Positions 42,588-52,916 of a stretch of DNA of 64,000 bases are shown piece by piece; position 1 is the first letter of the stretch; every line of letters begins with the position of its first letter. The translations under genes and the position numbers were made by a program. The DNA comes from Candidatus Enterovibrio escicola (GTDB lineage Bacteria > Pseudomonadota > Gammaproteobacteria > Enterobacterales > Vibrionaceae): positions 186,001 to 250,000 of the forward strand of contig NZ_NBYY01000009.1 of NCBI RefSeq assembly GCF_002464935.1, written 5' to 3'. The notes under the pieces are model-generated. The model was not told where the DNA came from, did no database searches, and saw only the letters and a list, made by a program, of their open reading frames with translations.

Positions 42588-43562
42588 TCAATGTTTCGTA
42601 TTAAACAAAGATTCAATATTTAATCCTTGGTGAGTCAGCATATCACGAAGACGTCTCAGCCCTTCCACTTGAATTTGACGAACACGCTCGCGCGTCAAAC
42701 CGATTTCTAGACCAACATCTTCCAACGTTGATGCCTCATGGCCAAGTAACCCAAAGCGACGCGCTAGTACTTCTCTTTGTTTTGGGTTAAGTTCTTGTAG
42801 CCAATTCACAATAGACTTTTTCATGTCATCGTCTTGGGTTGTGTTTTCTGGACCGCCCTCTTTCTCGTCTGGGATGATATCAAGCAAAGCTTTTTCAGAG
42901 TCTCCACCAATCGGGTTATCCACGGAACCAATTCGCTCGTTAAGACGTAGCATACGGTTAACATCCGCAACTGGCTTATCGAGCTTCCCTGCAATATCTT
43001 CGGCTGTAGGTTCGTGATCAAGTTTTTGTGCTAATTCACGAGCCGTCCGCAGATAAACATTTAATTCCTTAACCACATGAATCGGAAGACGAATAGTCCG
43101 CGTCTGATTCATAATTGCACGTTCAATCGTTTGGCGTATCCACCACGTTGCATATGTTGAAAAACGGAACCCGCGCTCGGGATCAAATTTTTCAACAGCA
43201 CGGATTAATCCAAGATTACCTTCCTCTACGAGATCAAGAAGAGCTAGACCACGATTAGAGTAACGCCGAGAAATCTTAACCACCAGACGTAGGTTACTTT
43301 CAATCATACGTTTCCTAGCCTCTTCATCACCACGTAAGGAACGGCGGGCGTATAGCACTTCCTCTTCAGACGTTAACAATGGGGAATAACCTATCTCGCT
43401 AAGATAGAGCTGTGTTGCGTCTAAAGCCTTAGATGAAGCAGTAAGGGAAATTGACTCTTCAGCTTCCTCTGTTGATTCAATCTCATCTATCGATTCGATA
43501 TCTAGTTCCTCAATAACTGCATCGTCAACAACCAGATCTTCTGCGGTATTACTCTGACTCAT
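42588..43562 (-). CDS. rpoS: RNA polymerase sigma factor RpoS
   Basis: Stationary-phase and general stress sigma factor. 324 residues from ATG 43562 ([15 protein letters not shown]), which has GAGAGGTG upstream; an upstream in-frame Met at 43613 adds 17 unlike residues. Region 1.2 [17 protein letters not shown]; region 2 [40 protein letters not shown] and [17 protein letters not shown]; region 3 [10 protein letters not shown]; region 4 [34 protein letters not shown]. Intact. Downstream of nlpD, whose coding region normally holds the main rpoS promoter. Confidence 0.97.
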   Translation of the reverse strand: MSQSNTAEDLVVDDAVIEELDIESIDEIESTEEAEESISLTASSKALDATQLYLSEIGYSPLLTSEEEVLYARRSLRGDEEARKRMIESNLRLVVKISRRYSNRGLALLDLVEEGNLGLIRAVEKFDPERGFRFSTYATWWIRQTIERAIMNQTRTIRLPIHVVKELNVYLRTARELAQKLDHEPTAEDIAGKLDKPVADVNRMLRLNERIGSVDNPIGGDSEKALLDIIPDEKEGGPENTTQDDDMKKSIVNWLQELNPKQREVLARRFGLLGHEASTLEDVGLEIGLTRERVRQIQVEGLRRLRDMLTHQGLNIESLFNTKH

Positions 43563-43616
43563 AGCACCTCTCAATTTGGCGTAGCAGCAAGACAGCACAG
43601 CAAAAACTGTCACAGT

Positions 43617-44531
43617 TTATCGCTTGGGTAAGTACCTCAACGGGTTTACCGATTTTCCTTTATATCGTATCTCAAAGTGTAAACGGACATTGTTCGTACC
43701 TGAACGACCCATCGAAGATATTTTTTGACCCTTTTTGACACTCTGTCGTTCTGAAACAAAAATATGATCATTATGTGCATAAGCGCTTAGGTAATCATCA
43801 TCATGCTTAATGATAACTAACTTGCCGTATCCACGTAGCGCATTACCCGTGTAGACTACCTTACCATCAGCCGATGCCTCGATGCTCTGACCACGTTTGC
43901 CTGAAATATCAATTCCCTTATTTCCTAATTCTGAGCTAGAAAAACCAGATACAATAATCCCTTGTGTTGGCCATTTCCAAGACACCTTTTTATTTAACCC
44001 TGCAGGCTTGTTTGTAGATCTATCAACATCTGGTCTATTTTTCATTACAGACAAACTGTACTCCTTCGCTTTTTGCTCTTCAACCAGTTTCTTGTTTTGG
44101 AACAGAGATCCAGAGTTATGCTTAGGAGCACTTTTTTGATTATTTTTCGTAGAGTTAGACGATAATACTGTGGTAGGTACTGGTGCTGTAACAGCTGTAA
44201 CAATAGTATCTGCTGACTTAATGGGGACTGCTGTTTTTTTGCCATAAGTAGGTGAGGTATACTTTTTCTGCCAAATATTTAACTTTTGTCCAGGGAAGAT
44301 AATATACGGTGATACAATATTATTAGCACTGATGACCTCACTAACATCCTTGCCAGTGACGTAGGCAATATAATATAACGTATCTCCTTTTTGTACAGTA
44401 TAATAGCTGCCACGGTAGCTTCCACGCACGATTTCCTCATAGTCAGATCCAAGATTAGAGACTGGTGCAGGACTCAATCCTACACATGCAGTTATACACA
44501 CTAGAAAGTGTAAGAAAAATAGAATCTTCAA
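43617..44531 (-). CDS. nlpD: murein hydrolase activator NlpD
   Basis: Outer-membrane lipoprotein that activates the amidase splitting septal peptidoglycan. 304 residues. The N-terminal hydrophobic segment ends in an ITAC lipobox (Cys16). LysM domain at about residues 38-86 (YYTVQKGDTLYYIAYVTGKD, IIFPGQKLNIW); Ser/Lys/Asn-rich linker; M23 domain from about 190 (GIDISGKRGQSIEASADGKV, GYGKLVIIKH, YAHNDHIFVSERQ, VRLHFEIRYKGKSVNPLRYL). The zinc-site first His is missing (NKGIDI), typical of catalytically dead EnvC/NlpD activators. pcm, usually upstream, is not found. Confidence 0.92.
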   Translation of the reverse strand: MKILFFLHFLVCITACVGLSPAPVSNLGSDYEEIVRGSYRGSYYTVQKGDTLYYIAYVTGKDVSEVISANNIVSPYIIFPGQKLNIWQKKYTSPTYGKKTAVPIKSADTIVTAVTAPVPTTVLSSNSTKNNQKSAPKHNSGSLFQNKKLVEEQKAKEYSLSVMKNRPDVDRSTNKPAGLNKKVSWKWPTQGIIVSGFSSSELGNKGIDISGKRGQSIEASADGKVVYTGNALRGYGKLVIIKHDDDYLSAYAHNDHIFVSERQSVKKGQKISSMGRSGTNNVRLHFEIRYKGKSVNPLRYLPKR

Positions 44532-45150
44532 TTAAATTGAAACTCCTACCATCTAGGTAGACCTACACAAGAACTCATAATTTACTTGCAACAATAGAAA
44601 TGAAACATATAGCTTCTACTGCCAAGATTTCTATATTGTTACCTTTCCATGTCACTTTATAAAGCACTTGATCTGCTTTTCCAAGAAGAAAAATTAAAAT
44701 CCCTCCCTCCGCACGCGAATCACAAAGTACGAACGGAAACGCGAGTGAAGCTAATTACATCGAATGTCCATTTTCTTACAAAACCTTTCCACTACTCACC
44801 GTATTTTGTGAAGATATGATACCACAATAATTTGAAGAGGCAGGTGTCATCGAGCTTTATTGATGTCATGGCCAAGACATCTCTTTGTGAGTGTAGTGCG
44901 CTCTATCAAGAAGGGATAACAGCGAATATGGAGGCAGCAAACTCATCTTACGGGAAAACATCTTTAAGTTATGTTGGTATATAAGTTAAACTATTTGCAT
45001 CATTGCTTTGCAAGAATTTGGAGATGTTTAATTCGTTCCACTGAGTAAATATGCTCTACCGATCACGGACAGTACACATTAATAGATTATCACTTGTTTA
45101 CACAGTAACTGAAGAAGTGAATGTAAATAATTCACTAATGATAATCATAG
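44532..45150. other. surE-nlpD gap where pcm is expected
   Basis: In relatives pcm (protein-L-isoaspartate methyltransferase) fills this slot on the minus strand. I find no minus-strand methyltransferase motif here. A plus-strand PRHLFV at about 44872 resembles a Pcm segment but is on the wrong strand. No IS is recognised either, so the loss looks like old decay or deletion. Confidence 0.4.
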
Positions 45151-45897
45151 TTATTCCGTTGTGTTACTAACCCATTGAGACAATGCTTCTAAGCTATCGT
45201 ATGCTGTTAAATCGACATGCAAGGGTGTCAAAGAAACACACTTATTTTCAATAGCATAAAAATCAGTACCCCATCCTGCATATTGGGTCATCCTTGGAGG
45301 GCAAATCCAATAAATAGCCTTTCCTCTTGGGTCTGTCTCACAAATCATGCCTTCTGCGCGATGTCTTGAACCCAAATGCGTTACTTGCCAACCTGCTAAA
45401 TCATCCCATATACAATCAGGCACGTTAATGTTTATTATCCGATTCCTTGGCAAGGATTGCTCTCGATCACCCAATACAACTTTCTTCACTACTTGCGCTG
45501 CAGTATGAAAATGCATAGATCCACAAAGAGAGACAGCTATTGCTGGTGCACCAAGAAGAAATCCCTCTGTTGCAGCGGCAACCGTGCCAGAATATAACAC
45601 GTCATCACCCAAGTTCGCTCCGTGATTAATCCCAGTGATCACGAAATCGATCTTTTCAGAAATAAGCTCATTCATGGCTATATGAACACTATCTGTCGGT
45701 GTACCTTGCACGGCATATCTACGTTCACCAACCTGCCGAACACGCAACGGATTTTCTAGTGTAAGAGAGTTTGAAGCACCTGAGTGATTTCGATCCGGTG
45801 CAACGACGGTGATTGTTGCTATTTCAGACAGTGCGTCTGCCAGTATATTAATACCCTCTGCAAAAACACCATCGTCATTACTGATCAGTATATGCAT
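45151..45897 (-). CDS. surE: 5'/3'-nucleotidase SurE
   Basis: Metal-dependent nucleoside monophosphate phosphatase linked to stationary-phase survival. 248 residues from ATG 45897, chosen because [11 protein letters not shown] is the family N-terminus and GGAG precedes it; the frame extends 8 codons further. Conserved NDDG metal site at residues 7-10, [50 protein letters not shown] and [20 protein letters not shown]. Intact, in the ftsB-ispD-ispF-truD-surE-nlpD-rpoS line. Confidence 0.95.
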   Translation of the reverse strand: MHILISNDDGVFAEGINILADALSEIATITVVAPDRNHSGASNSLTLENPLRVRQVGERRYAVQGTPTDSVHIAMNELISEKIDFVITGINHGANLGDDVLYSGTVAAATEGFLLGAPAIAVSLCGSMHFHTAAQVVKKVVLGDREQSLPRNRIININVPDCIWDDLAGWQVTHLGSRHRAEGMICETDPRGKAIYWICPPRMTQYAGWGTDFYAIENKCVSLTPLHVDLTAYDSLEALSQWVSNTTE

Positions 45898-46244
45898 CAG
45901 GTTCTCCATCCATTGAATCATCTTATTTATTGATAATTTCTCGCATCACTGCAATAGCAAAGCACCCTACAGACAACAAAAAACTAATTGTTAACACTCT
46001 TTCATCCTGCGTCCTCGATATATCCTACAATAAAAGAATCAGTGACAGACGAGCATCGCGAGAACAGATTACAAGCAATAAATACTGGCGCTTGATCGAT
46101 AATATTTTTCTCTAACTTTCACGCTTACACTTATGTCAGCGATATCTTATCATCAGTCCTCGATCCCTAGATTTTCCATGAGAATTTACCCAACAACACA
46201 ATATCTTTGCTTACATTCAACACAAACTTCAAATATTCATAGCC
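45898..46244. other. decayed DNA between surE and truD remnant
   Basis: Nothing coding is recognised. It probably includes the unrecognisable 3' end of truD. Confidence 0.3.
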
Positions 46245-46905
46245 TTGTATAAACTACTCACTTAGCACATGACCATGTGTTAATTTCCTGTTCAATATGT
46301 GCTAACAACACCATATGAAACAGGTATGACCGCACTGCGGTCAAATAAAAACCACGTTTACTTTTGTTACGAATCCAGAATTTATCTTGTCCTAAAAATT
46401 GAGCAGTTATATAATTAGATGTCTTTTAATAAAGACATTAATCTACCAGAGAAATTTGGGATCACTTTGTTACGAATATCGTCAATAAGCAACCAGATGG
46501 GCGCGTTCTCATAAGAATCAGTGACGAGAAACGATTGCTAATTAAATCGATTGAACGCAGTTTTTGTTGTAAAGAGTGGCTGCTAAAATCACATCGACAC
46601 CTTTTTTGCATGGTATAGAACTCGCTTAAGTCTTGATCACTGTGTATCGGAAAGTACACACTAAACTGCTGTTTTGTCATTGCGGGTACTCTTTCAGTCC
46701 CGACCACATCACATGTTTTGCAAACTCATTCACGACAGATCTGGTATTTCCACCCATCTTAATGAAGAAAGATGAAAAAATGTTCTCCGTGTTCGACTGA
46801 TACAAAACCAAAAGTTTGACTTACAGAGAAATACTCTGACTTTTTTAAGCAGCAAGTTACTATTAGTTTACCAGGCTGGCAGCCCAACGAAGTCATTACA
46901 TTAGT
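46245..46905 (-). pseudogene. truD: tRNA pseudouridine synthase D, multiply frameshifted
   Basis: Normally makes pseudouridine 13 in tRNA-Glu. Family segments occur in order but in different frames on the minus strand: GKLIVTCCLKKSEYFSVSQT and FGFVSVEHGEHFFIF (N-terminal), SVVNEFAKHVMW, MTKQQFSVYFPIHSDQDLSE with KLRSIDLISNRFSSLIL (E. coli VTEQW...KLRLGALKGNAFTLVL), DIRNKVIPNFSG (VPNYFG), and RNKSKRGFYLTAVRSYLF with HMVLLAHIEQ (RNRKMRSFLLSAARSALF). It lies between ispF and surE as in relatives. The catalytic GxKD-type region is lost. A clear inactivated gene. Confidence 0.8.
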
Positions 46906-46917
46906 GAAGTCATTACA

Positions 46918-47400
46918 TTAGTCATCGACTTCCCTACGGATAATCACCACTGCTTCACAGGCAATACCTTCTTCACGGCCTGTAAAACCGAGTCGTTCTG
47001 TTGTGGTAGCTTTCACATTAATATTACTGATGTCCGTTTCTACATCTTGTGCAATAACCATACACATGGCATCAATGTACAGTGCCATTTTTGGTATTTG
47101 TGCAATAATAGTCACATCAAGATTACCAATTACGTATCCTTTCTTCTTCACTTTTTCGTAAATATCGCGCAGTAGAAGACGGCTATCAACTCCTTTCCAT
47201 TCAGCATTTGTATCAGAAAAGTATCGACCCATATCACCAGCAGCGATCGCGCCGAGTAGGGCATCACAGACTGCATGTATGGCTACATCACCATCTGAAT
47301 GGGCAATCAACCCTTTCTCGGAAGGAACCTTCACGCCACCCATTAAAACAGGCCCCAACCCACCGAATTTATGAACATCAAATCCGTGTCCAATACGCAT
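46918..47400 (-). CDS. ispF: 2-C-methyl-D-erythritol 2,4-cyclodiphosphate synthase
   Basis: Fifth step of the MEP isoprenoid pathway, cyclising CDP-methylerythritol 2-phosphate. 160 residues, normal. Metal-binding [11 protein letters not shown] (Asp8, His10), [38 protein letters not shown] and the C-terminal [20 protein letters not shown]. Starts 29 bp after the ispD stop. Intact, just upstream of the truD pseudogene. Confidence 0.96.
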   Translation of the reverse strand: MRIGHGFDVHKFGGLGPVLMGGVKVPSEKGLIAHSDGDVAIHAVCDALLGAIAAGDMGRYFSDTNAEWKGVDSRLLLRDIYEKVKKKGYVIGNLDVTIIAQIPKMALYIDAMCMVIAQDVETDISNINVKATTTERLGFTGREEGIACEAVVIIRREVDD

Positions 47401-47429
47401 TATAATCAGTCCTCACTAGGTGAAATCAA

Positions 47430-48158
47430 TTAGTTTGTGCGTTGCGCCAAGAAAAATGCCACCAGTTCCAAGTCTTCAGGCTGAGTAACCTTAATGTTAT
47501 CTGCACGACCTGTGACCAATTTCGGTGCCCCACCCACAAGTTCAATAGCCGATGCTTCATCGGTCACAGTAAGTGAATTATTGAGTGCATGTTGCAAAGC
47601 ACCACATAATTGCTTACGTTTGAACATTTGTGGCGTAAGCGCATGCCAAAGCTGCTTACGGCATACAGTGATCTCGACAACACCATCGTTATTCGCACGT
47701 TTCATGGTATCGCGTACTGGAGACGCCAACAATGCACCATCAGGGTGTAGAATTGCTGCTGCTATCAAAGTATCAATGTCGTTATGACTAACACAAGGTC
47801 TGACCGCATCATGTACCATGATCCATTCAGCATCCGTAGCTTTCAACCCTGCCAACACAGAATCAATTCGCTCTTCGCCACCCGTTGTCACAACAATACG
47901 CAGATTTGATGCCAACGAAGTGTTGTAAAAGTATTCGTCTTCAGCACCAATGGCAATAACTACCTGAGAAATGGCAGGGTGTGCAAGCAAACAGTGTACC
48001 GTGTGCTCGAGTAGTGTTTTATGATCTATGATCATATATTGTTTGGGCCATGTTGCACACATGCGCTTTCCGATTCCAGCTGCTGGCACAATAGCCACCA
48101 CATCTGGAACTGTAGTTTGTGGCAAACACACTTGTACATTACTAGCTGAGGTTTTCAT
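47430..48158 (-). CDS. ispD: 2-C-methyl-D-erythritol 4-phosphate cytidylyltransferase
   Basis: Third step of the MEP pathway, transferring CMP to methylerythritol phosphate. 242 residues. The CTP-binding N-terminus is VAIVPAAGIGKRMCATWPKQ; the central MVHDAVRPCVSHNDIDTLI and VRDTMKRAN and the C-terminal QTFKR-like HALTPQMFKRKQL, TDEASAIELVGG are all present. 32 bp after ftsB. The N-terminus is about 10 residues longer than in E. coli (MKTSASNVQVCLPQTTVPDV); a start further in cannot be excluded. Confidence 0.95.
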   Translation of the reverse strand: MKTSASNVQVCLPQTTVPDVVAIVPAAGIGKRMCATWPKQYMIIDHKTLLEHTVHCLLAHPAISQVVIAIGAEDEYFYNTSLASNLRIVVTTGGEERIDSVLAGLKATDAEWIMVHDAVRPCVSHNDIDTLIAAAILHPDGALLASPVRDTMKRANNDGVVEITVCRKQLWHALTPQMFKRKQLCGALQHALNNSLTVTDEASAIELVGGAPKLVTGRADNIKVTQPEDLELVAFFLAQRTN

Positions 48159-48190
48159 GTTTGTCTTCGTGTTAATGAGCCGAGTGTGGA

Positions 48191-48463
48191 TTAATCGCCA
48201 ACAATGCGGAAAAAAGTTTCACCTTGTTTTATCATCCCCAATTCATTACGAGCACGTTCTTCTATAGCTTCGTGTCCACGCTTAAGATCAGCAATATCTG
48301 CATATATTTGCAGGTTTCGCTGATGGAATTTATCATTGGTTTGTATCGCTAACTTGGCCACATGATAGACATCAAAATAATCTGTGATTCCATTTTTTCC
48401 CCACCATAGTTGATATTGGAGCCATCCGAACAAGACAAATAGCAACACTGCCAGCATTTTCAT
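48191..48463 (-). CDS. ftsB: cell division protein FtsB
   Basis: Bitopic inner-membrane protein of the FtsQLB divisome complex. 90 residues. Transmembrane helix at residues about 3-18 (MLAVLLFVLFGWLQYQLWWG), then a periplasmic coiled coil (NDKFHQRNLQIYADIADLKR, EAIEERARNELGMIKQGETF). In relatives eno lies immediately upstream; here eno is 12 kb away, across an inserted block. The local promoter is unclear. Confidence 0.93.
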   Translation of the reverse strand: MKMLAVLLFVLFGWLQYQLWWGKNGITDYFDVYHVAKLAIQTNDKFHQRNLQIYADIADLKRGHEAIEERARNELGMIKQGETFFRIVGD

Positions 48464-48884
48464 CGCTATTTATTAACCATGACATGATCTAATTGTTGCT
48501 TTGTTTGTCCGAGAATCAGAACACAACCATAAAATTAATATTTTCAAATTTATCCCTTTCACACAAGTAGTGCCTAGATAAACACGAAGTTATCGCTATA
48601 TTAGCGAAAGAGATTATCATAAACTCAATTTTTCAGATAAACTCTTATCGAATCCTGTGCTAGAAGAAAACTTTAAGGATGGATCAATGATGGCACAGTT
48701 ACCCGCAAAAAAATGAAGGAACACCTGAAATACGAATATATATCTCAGTAATCTCAGTGTGTACATTAAAGATCAAACCTCAAATAAGTCGTTAGCGCAA
48801 CGCGGGATTTCTTTATACACAGATCTTCCGGAATATTCACTATGATACCGTAATTCTCAACATTCATTTTTGCATCTAAAAAAT
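48464..48884. other. ftsB upstream, no recognisable gene
   Basis: AT-rich spacer separating ftsB from an IS1 remnant. It has a small TCGCTATATTAGCGA palindrome at about 48591. It must supply a new ftsB promoter since eno is no longer adjacent. Confidence 0.3.
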
Positions 48885-49592
48885 GTCACCTACCTAATAG
48901 GATGGTTATTTTTTAATAATAATACTCACGTTCAATAAATCTACCAATCACTTTGTCGTGTATTTTAGTTGATTTTAAGTATCCAATCCTTCTCAAAATG
49001 AGTCGTCTCAGGCGTGTACGGAAGGTCAAGATTTCCCTCTCAATGCGTTACATATAGAGCTTGCCAACGATGTATTTATTTTCAGGAAAAGATATCATAT
49101 ACCTTAAATCCAGCTTGGCACCAAAATACAAGATTGAATATAACTAACAAATTAGAAAGTAACATTGAGGCTCTTTCTCTCACGACAACCGAATGCGTAA
49201 GCAATGCTTTCCTTCAATCAATAGTTCCAATTATACCAGAGACAGCATTGGTTATTTTTATTACCACGCAGACCCATTACTCATCTACTTCGCAGATAAG
49301 CACCACTTCCTTGACATCAAAAAGGAATGTGGACACACTCTTGGGTGTAAATATTTAAAACTAGGACATCAGCATTAATGCTGATGTATAACACTAGATA
49401 AAAGTCTTGGATACCGAGCATTGTTCAACCTAAGTTCAGTACCTTGCTCCTTTATCCCCGCTAACAATCCATGTATGTATTGTATATGCAAACTGGAAGA
49501 TTCTGGAACATGACTGGCAATGATTAGTGTAAGAGTTACCATGTAAAGGCATGGTCTGTTACACGAAAACAACCCGTTAAATATATGACTAT
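48885..49592 (-). mobile_element. IS1-family element, decayed
   Basis: Complement of 48885-49040 reads RIEREILTFRTRLRRL, RRIGYLKSTKIHDKVIGRF, IEREYY, the InsB C-terminus. 49290-49320 is the complement of the DVLEVVLICEVDE region of the copy at 28085. Outer ends match: complement of 49592 starts GTCATATATTTAACGGGTTG, and 48885 begins with ATGTCACCTACCTAATAGG. About 708 bp, frames broken. Confidence 0.7.
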
Positions 49593-49643
49593 CTTGGATA
49601 TGATGTAGTTTGGATGAAAACTTCCTCATTTCCTCTCTTAACT

Positions 49644-50621
49644 AACCTGAGCTGTGTATAAGAAATGAACGAAATGCCCAAGTCTCGATCTGATTGTTTG
49701 AAATAACCTATTGACTGCGCAAGGACTTGGGGATGAATAACTCAGACGCTGTTTTTGTCGAAGTCGATGACTTCTGCCAGACTTTCCTCCCTGCATGGGA
49801 AAAACACCTAATTTCTTCCGGTATCAAACACAGAAATAAGCCTTTTCGCCTCTCAGTTAGCGAAGTGATGACGATGGTGATAGATTTCCATCAATCTAGC
49901 TATCGATACTTTAAAACTTATTATATCCACTTTATTTACCGCTACCTTACCAACGAATTTCCTGAATTAGTCAGCTACACGCGAATACTCAAGCTCATGC
50001 AAGGTATCCTAGTTCCACTTTGCTCTTACCTCACTTACCGTTAGGCAAGGCCGACAGAGATTGCCTTCATTGATTCGTCCAAGCTACAGGTTTATCATAA
50101 CCTCCGCATTTGCAGATATCAGATTTTAAAAGTACTGCAAAGAGAGAAAAAGGCACGATGGGGTGATTCTACGGCTTAAAATTACACCTTATTATCAATG
50201 ACCAAGGTGGCATTATTTTAGTCAAAGTGACGACGGCTAACGTGGCTAATAGAAAGCCTGTGTCGAGAATTACTGACGAGCTTTTAGGGTATTTATATGG
50301 AGACAAAGGTTATATCTCATGACCCATGTGAGCGGGAACTCGCAGACAAGGGCGTGCTACTGATAACTGGTGTGAAAAAGAATATGAAACCTAAAGTGAT
50401 GAAACTTTGGGATCGCCTGATACTCCAGAAACAATTCATTATTGAAATCGTTTTTGACCAACTAAAAAACATATTCTAGATCGAGCATTCTCGGCACCGT
50501 AATTGTATCAGCTTTATGGTCAACTTGCTGGCGGGTCTCATCGCGTATTCATTTCAACCAAAGAAGCCGAGCATCAAGATTACGTGGTTTGATAAGCAAG
50601 TGGTTATGCAGATCTGAGGTT
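49644..50621 (+). mobile_element. IS982-family element, the longest copy
   Basis: 978 bp with both repeats: AACCTGAGCTGTGTATAAG at 49644 and ...CAGATCTGAGGTT at 50621. The N-terminal frame 49727-50044 (MNNSDAVFVEVDDFCQTFLP, RLSVSEVMTMVIDFHQSSYR, LTNEFPELVSYTRILKLMQ) is stopped by a CAG-to-TAG change at about 50042. Further frameshifts follow before VTTANVANRKPVSRIT, LADKGVLLITGVKKN, LQKQFIIEIVFDQLKN. Not capable of making transposase. Confidence 0.88.
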
Positions 50622-50819
50622 AGCTAGCTGGTACAACTCAGAATAAAATGGACTAATGGATCGAAGAAAGTTATGAGCAAGGAGGCTTCATCTTACAAAT
50701 CATCCTCGAATATGACAGTTTTTACTGTCTCTTGACATTTCAAATGTACTTAAAAAACTACTCTTATACGGAGTTTAAGCTGTCTAATTAGAGTCTAATT
50801 ATAGGAAGATACGGATAAA
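50622..50819. other. spacer after serA
   Basis: No gene. A CTAATTAGAGTCTAATTA repeat near 50785 is the only structure; no convincing terminator. Confidence 0.3.
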
Positions 50820-52049
50820 TTAGTGAAGAATGCGAGCACGTAGTGTTCCCTCGATGGCTTTTAGCTTCTCCAGTGCATTTGCGAAGTGCTTCCTCTCGAC
50901 ATCAATCACGACATAACCGTATTCCTTATTCGTCTGCAGATACTGACCTGCAATATTGATGCCTTCTTCTGCGAAGATGATGTTAATTTTAGTCAGAATG
51001 CCTGGTTTATTTTGGTGTATGTGTAGCATGCGCAATGTACCTGCATGCTCTGGCAACACTACTTCAGGGAAGTTTACAGAAGACAATGTAGAACCGTTGT
51101 CCGAGTATTTTACGATCTTACCCGCAACTTCAATACCAATATTTTCCTGCGCCTCGTGCGTCGAACCGCCAATATGTGGCGTCAGGATGACATTATCAAA
51201 TGACTGTAATGGCGACGTAAATGGATCATTGTTAGTTTGGGGCTCCGTCGGAAATACATCAATCGCGGCGCCACTAACGTGACCATTTCCTAGAACATGG
51301 CAAAGTGCATCGATATCGACTACGCTACCACGCGCTGCGTTGATAAACACAGTACCTGGTTTCATGAGTGCAAACTCTTCACTACCCATCATGTTCCGCG
51401 TAAATTCAGTTTCAGGAACGTGAAGTGAAATAACATGACTCTTATTCAAGAGCTCAGACAATGACCCCACTTGCTGTGCATTACCCAGTGATAATTTGTT
51501 TGCAATATCGTAGAAATAAATACGCATTCCCAAATTCTCAGCCAAAATTCCCAGCTGAGTACCGATGTGACCGTAACCGATAATGCCAAGTCTTTTTCCA
51601 CGTGCTTCGAAAGAATCATCAGCCGATTTTATCCATTCACCCCGATGTAGCATGGCATTCTTTGCAGGAATACCTCGAAGCAAAAATAAAATTTCTGCCA
51701 GTACCAATTCAGCAACACTGCGGGTATTAGAAAAAGGGGCGTTAAAAACTGGAATACCTCGCTTCGCTGCTGCAGTTAAATCAACTTGGTTGGTACCTAT
51801 ACAAAAACAACCGATGGCGACCAGTTTTTTAGCTTTTTGAATAACTCCTTCAGTCAACTGAGTACGCGAGCGAATACCAACGAAATGGACATCTTCAATG
51901 GCCTTTTCTAGTTCTTCACCTGCCAACGAACCTTTGTGATATTCAATATTATTGTAGCCCGCGCATTTCAGTACTTCTAACGCGCTAGAATGGAGACCTT
52001 CAAGTAGAAGGATCTTTATTTTACTTTTTTTAAGTGACACTTCAACCAT
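50820..52049 (-). CDS. serA: D-3-phosphoglycerate dehydrogenase
   Basis: First committed step of serine synthesis, 3-phosphoglycerate to phosphohydroxypyruvate. 409 residues from ATG 52049 (MVEVSLKKSKIKILLLEGLH), preferred over an ATG 8 codons upstream on family length (E. coli 410). NAD-binding GKRLGIIGYGHIGTQLG; catalytic region NAARGSVVDIDAL and ILTPHIGGSTHEAQENIG; C-terminal ACT domain (IHQNKPGILTKINIIFAEEG, NIAGQYLQTNKEYGYVVIDV) for serine feedback. rpiA lies upstream on the same strand, the usual gammaproteobacterial pairing. Confidence 0.95.
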   Translation of the reverse strand: MVEVSLKKSKIKILLLEGLHSSALEVLKCAGYNNIEYHKGSLAGEELEKAIEDVHFVGIRSRTQLTEGVIQKAKKLVAIGCFCIGTNQVDLTAAAKRGIPVFNAPFSNTRSVAELVLAEILFLLRGIPAKNAMLHRGEWIKSADDSFEARGKRLGIIGYGHIGTQLGILAENLGMRIYFYDIANKLSLGNAQQVGSLSELLNKSHVISLHVPETEFTRNMMGSEEFALMKPGTVFINAARGSVVDIDALCHVLGNGHVSGAAIDVFPTEPQTNNDPFTSPLQSFDNVILTPHIGGSTHEAQENIGIEVAGKIVKYSDNGSTLSSVNFPEVVLPEHAGTLRMLHIHQNKPGILTKINIIFAEEGINIAGQYLQTNKEYGYVVIDVERKHFANALEKLKAIEGTLRARILH

Positions 52050-52259
52050 ATGAATTTTAGCCTTTATAAACAACAGTAAGATAAAACCAGAATCAGAAAG
52101 TTAATTTTTGCAAGTTAGGTGTGTTAATCAGTAACTTAAGGTAACAAACAGTGCTTAGAAATGTATTAAAAATTACCTTACTTACATAACAAATGTTTGA
52201 GTTACATGTCAAAGAAAACTACGAAGCTATATAGATAAAGTTTGTGCACTAAGCAAAAA

Positions 52260-52916
52260 CTAACTTTTCAACACACCCTTTTGTGTACCTTCTAGCACCA
52301 CATCCGCACCACGGTTTGCGAACAAACCAACCGTTACCACACCAGCAATAGCATTAATTTTGTTTTCCAGTACTTTCGCATCGATGATTTTCAGATTATG
52401 TACATCCAATATCACATTGCCATTGTCTGTAATACAACCGTGACGATAACAAGGATCACCCCCCAAATTGACCAACTCACGACCCACATAAGAACGAGCC
52501 ATTGGGATTACTTCTACAGGAATAGGAAAACGCCCCAATACATCAACTTTCTTGGTGTCGTCAATGATGCAGATAAATTTCTTTGCAATTGCCGCCACGA
52601 TTTTTTCTCCGGTTAGTGCCGCGCCACCACCTTTAATCATGTACTTGCTAGCATTAATTTCGTCTGCACTATCAACGTAGATATCCAGATACGCCACTTC
52701 ATTGGAATCAAAGATCGGAATACCGATTTTATCCAAACGTTCACTCGATATAACAGAACTCGACACGACACCTTTTATCTGATCTTTCATTGTATCTAAG
52801 GCATCGATAAAGTAATTAACGGTTGAACCAGTGCCAACACCTACAATACTCCCTTTAGTTACGTATTCTAATGCAGCCCAGCCCGCCGATTTTTTCATTT
52901 CATTTTGAATCAACAT
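52260..52916 (-). CDS. rpiA: ribose-5-phosphate isomerase A
   Basis: Interconverts ribose-5-phosphate and ribulose-5-phosphate in the pentose phosphate pathway. 218 residues, identical in length to most. [15 protein letters not shown] phosphate loop, [40 protein letters not shown] with the catalytic Glu/Lys, [10 protein letters not shown], and the end [15 protein letters not shown]. coli has R where GEK is written here (TREK), a mild variant next to the catalytic Glu. Precedes serA. Confidence 0.95.
   Translation of the reverse strand: MLIQNEMKKSAGWAALEYVTKGSIVGVGTGSTVNYFIDALDTMKDQIKGVVSSSVISSERLDKIGIPIFDSNEVAYLDIYVDSADEINASKYMIKGGGAALTGEKIVAAIAKKFICIIDDTKKVDVLGRFPIPVEVIPMARSYVGRELVNLGGDPCYRHGCITDNGNVILDVHNLKIIDAKVLENKINAIAGVVTVGLFANRGADVVLEGTQKGVLKS

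Noticed and set aside
42344-42604. 86-codon ORF convergent with rpoS
   Set aside because: No domain, poor ribosome binding site, overlaps the rpoS 3' end; composition is what AT-rich non-coding DNA gives.
43557-43613. Longer rpoS start at 43613
   Set aside because: The extra 17 residues do not resemble RpoS; ATG 43562 has the better ribosome binding site and family N-terminus.
44860-44960. Plus-strand PRHLFV and neighbouring residues as a pcm fragment
   Set aside because: Only six residues match, on the strand opposite to the operon, with no methyltransferase motif nearby; likely chance.
46262-46284. Near-palindrome TTAGCACATGACCATGTGTTAA as an operator
   Set aside because: It falls within the truD remnant (HIEQEINTW region), so the symmetry is probably incidental.
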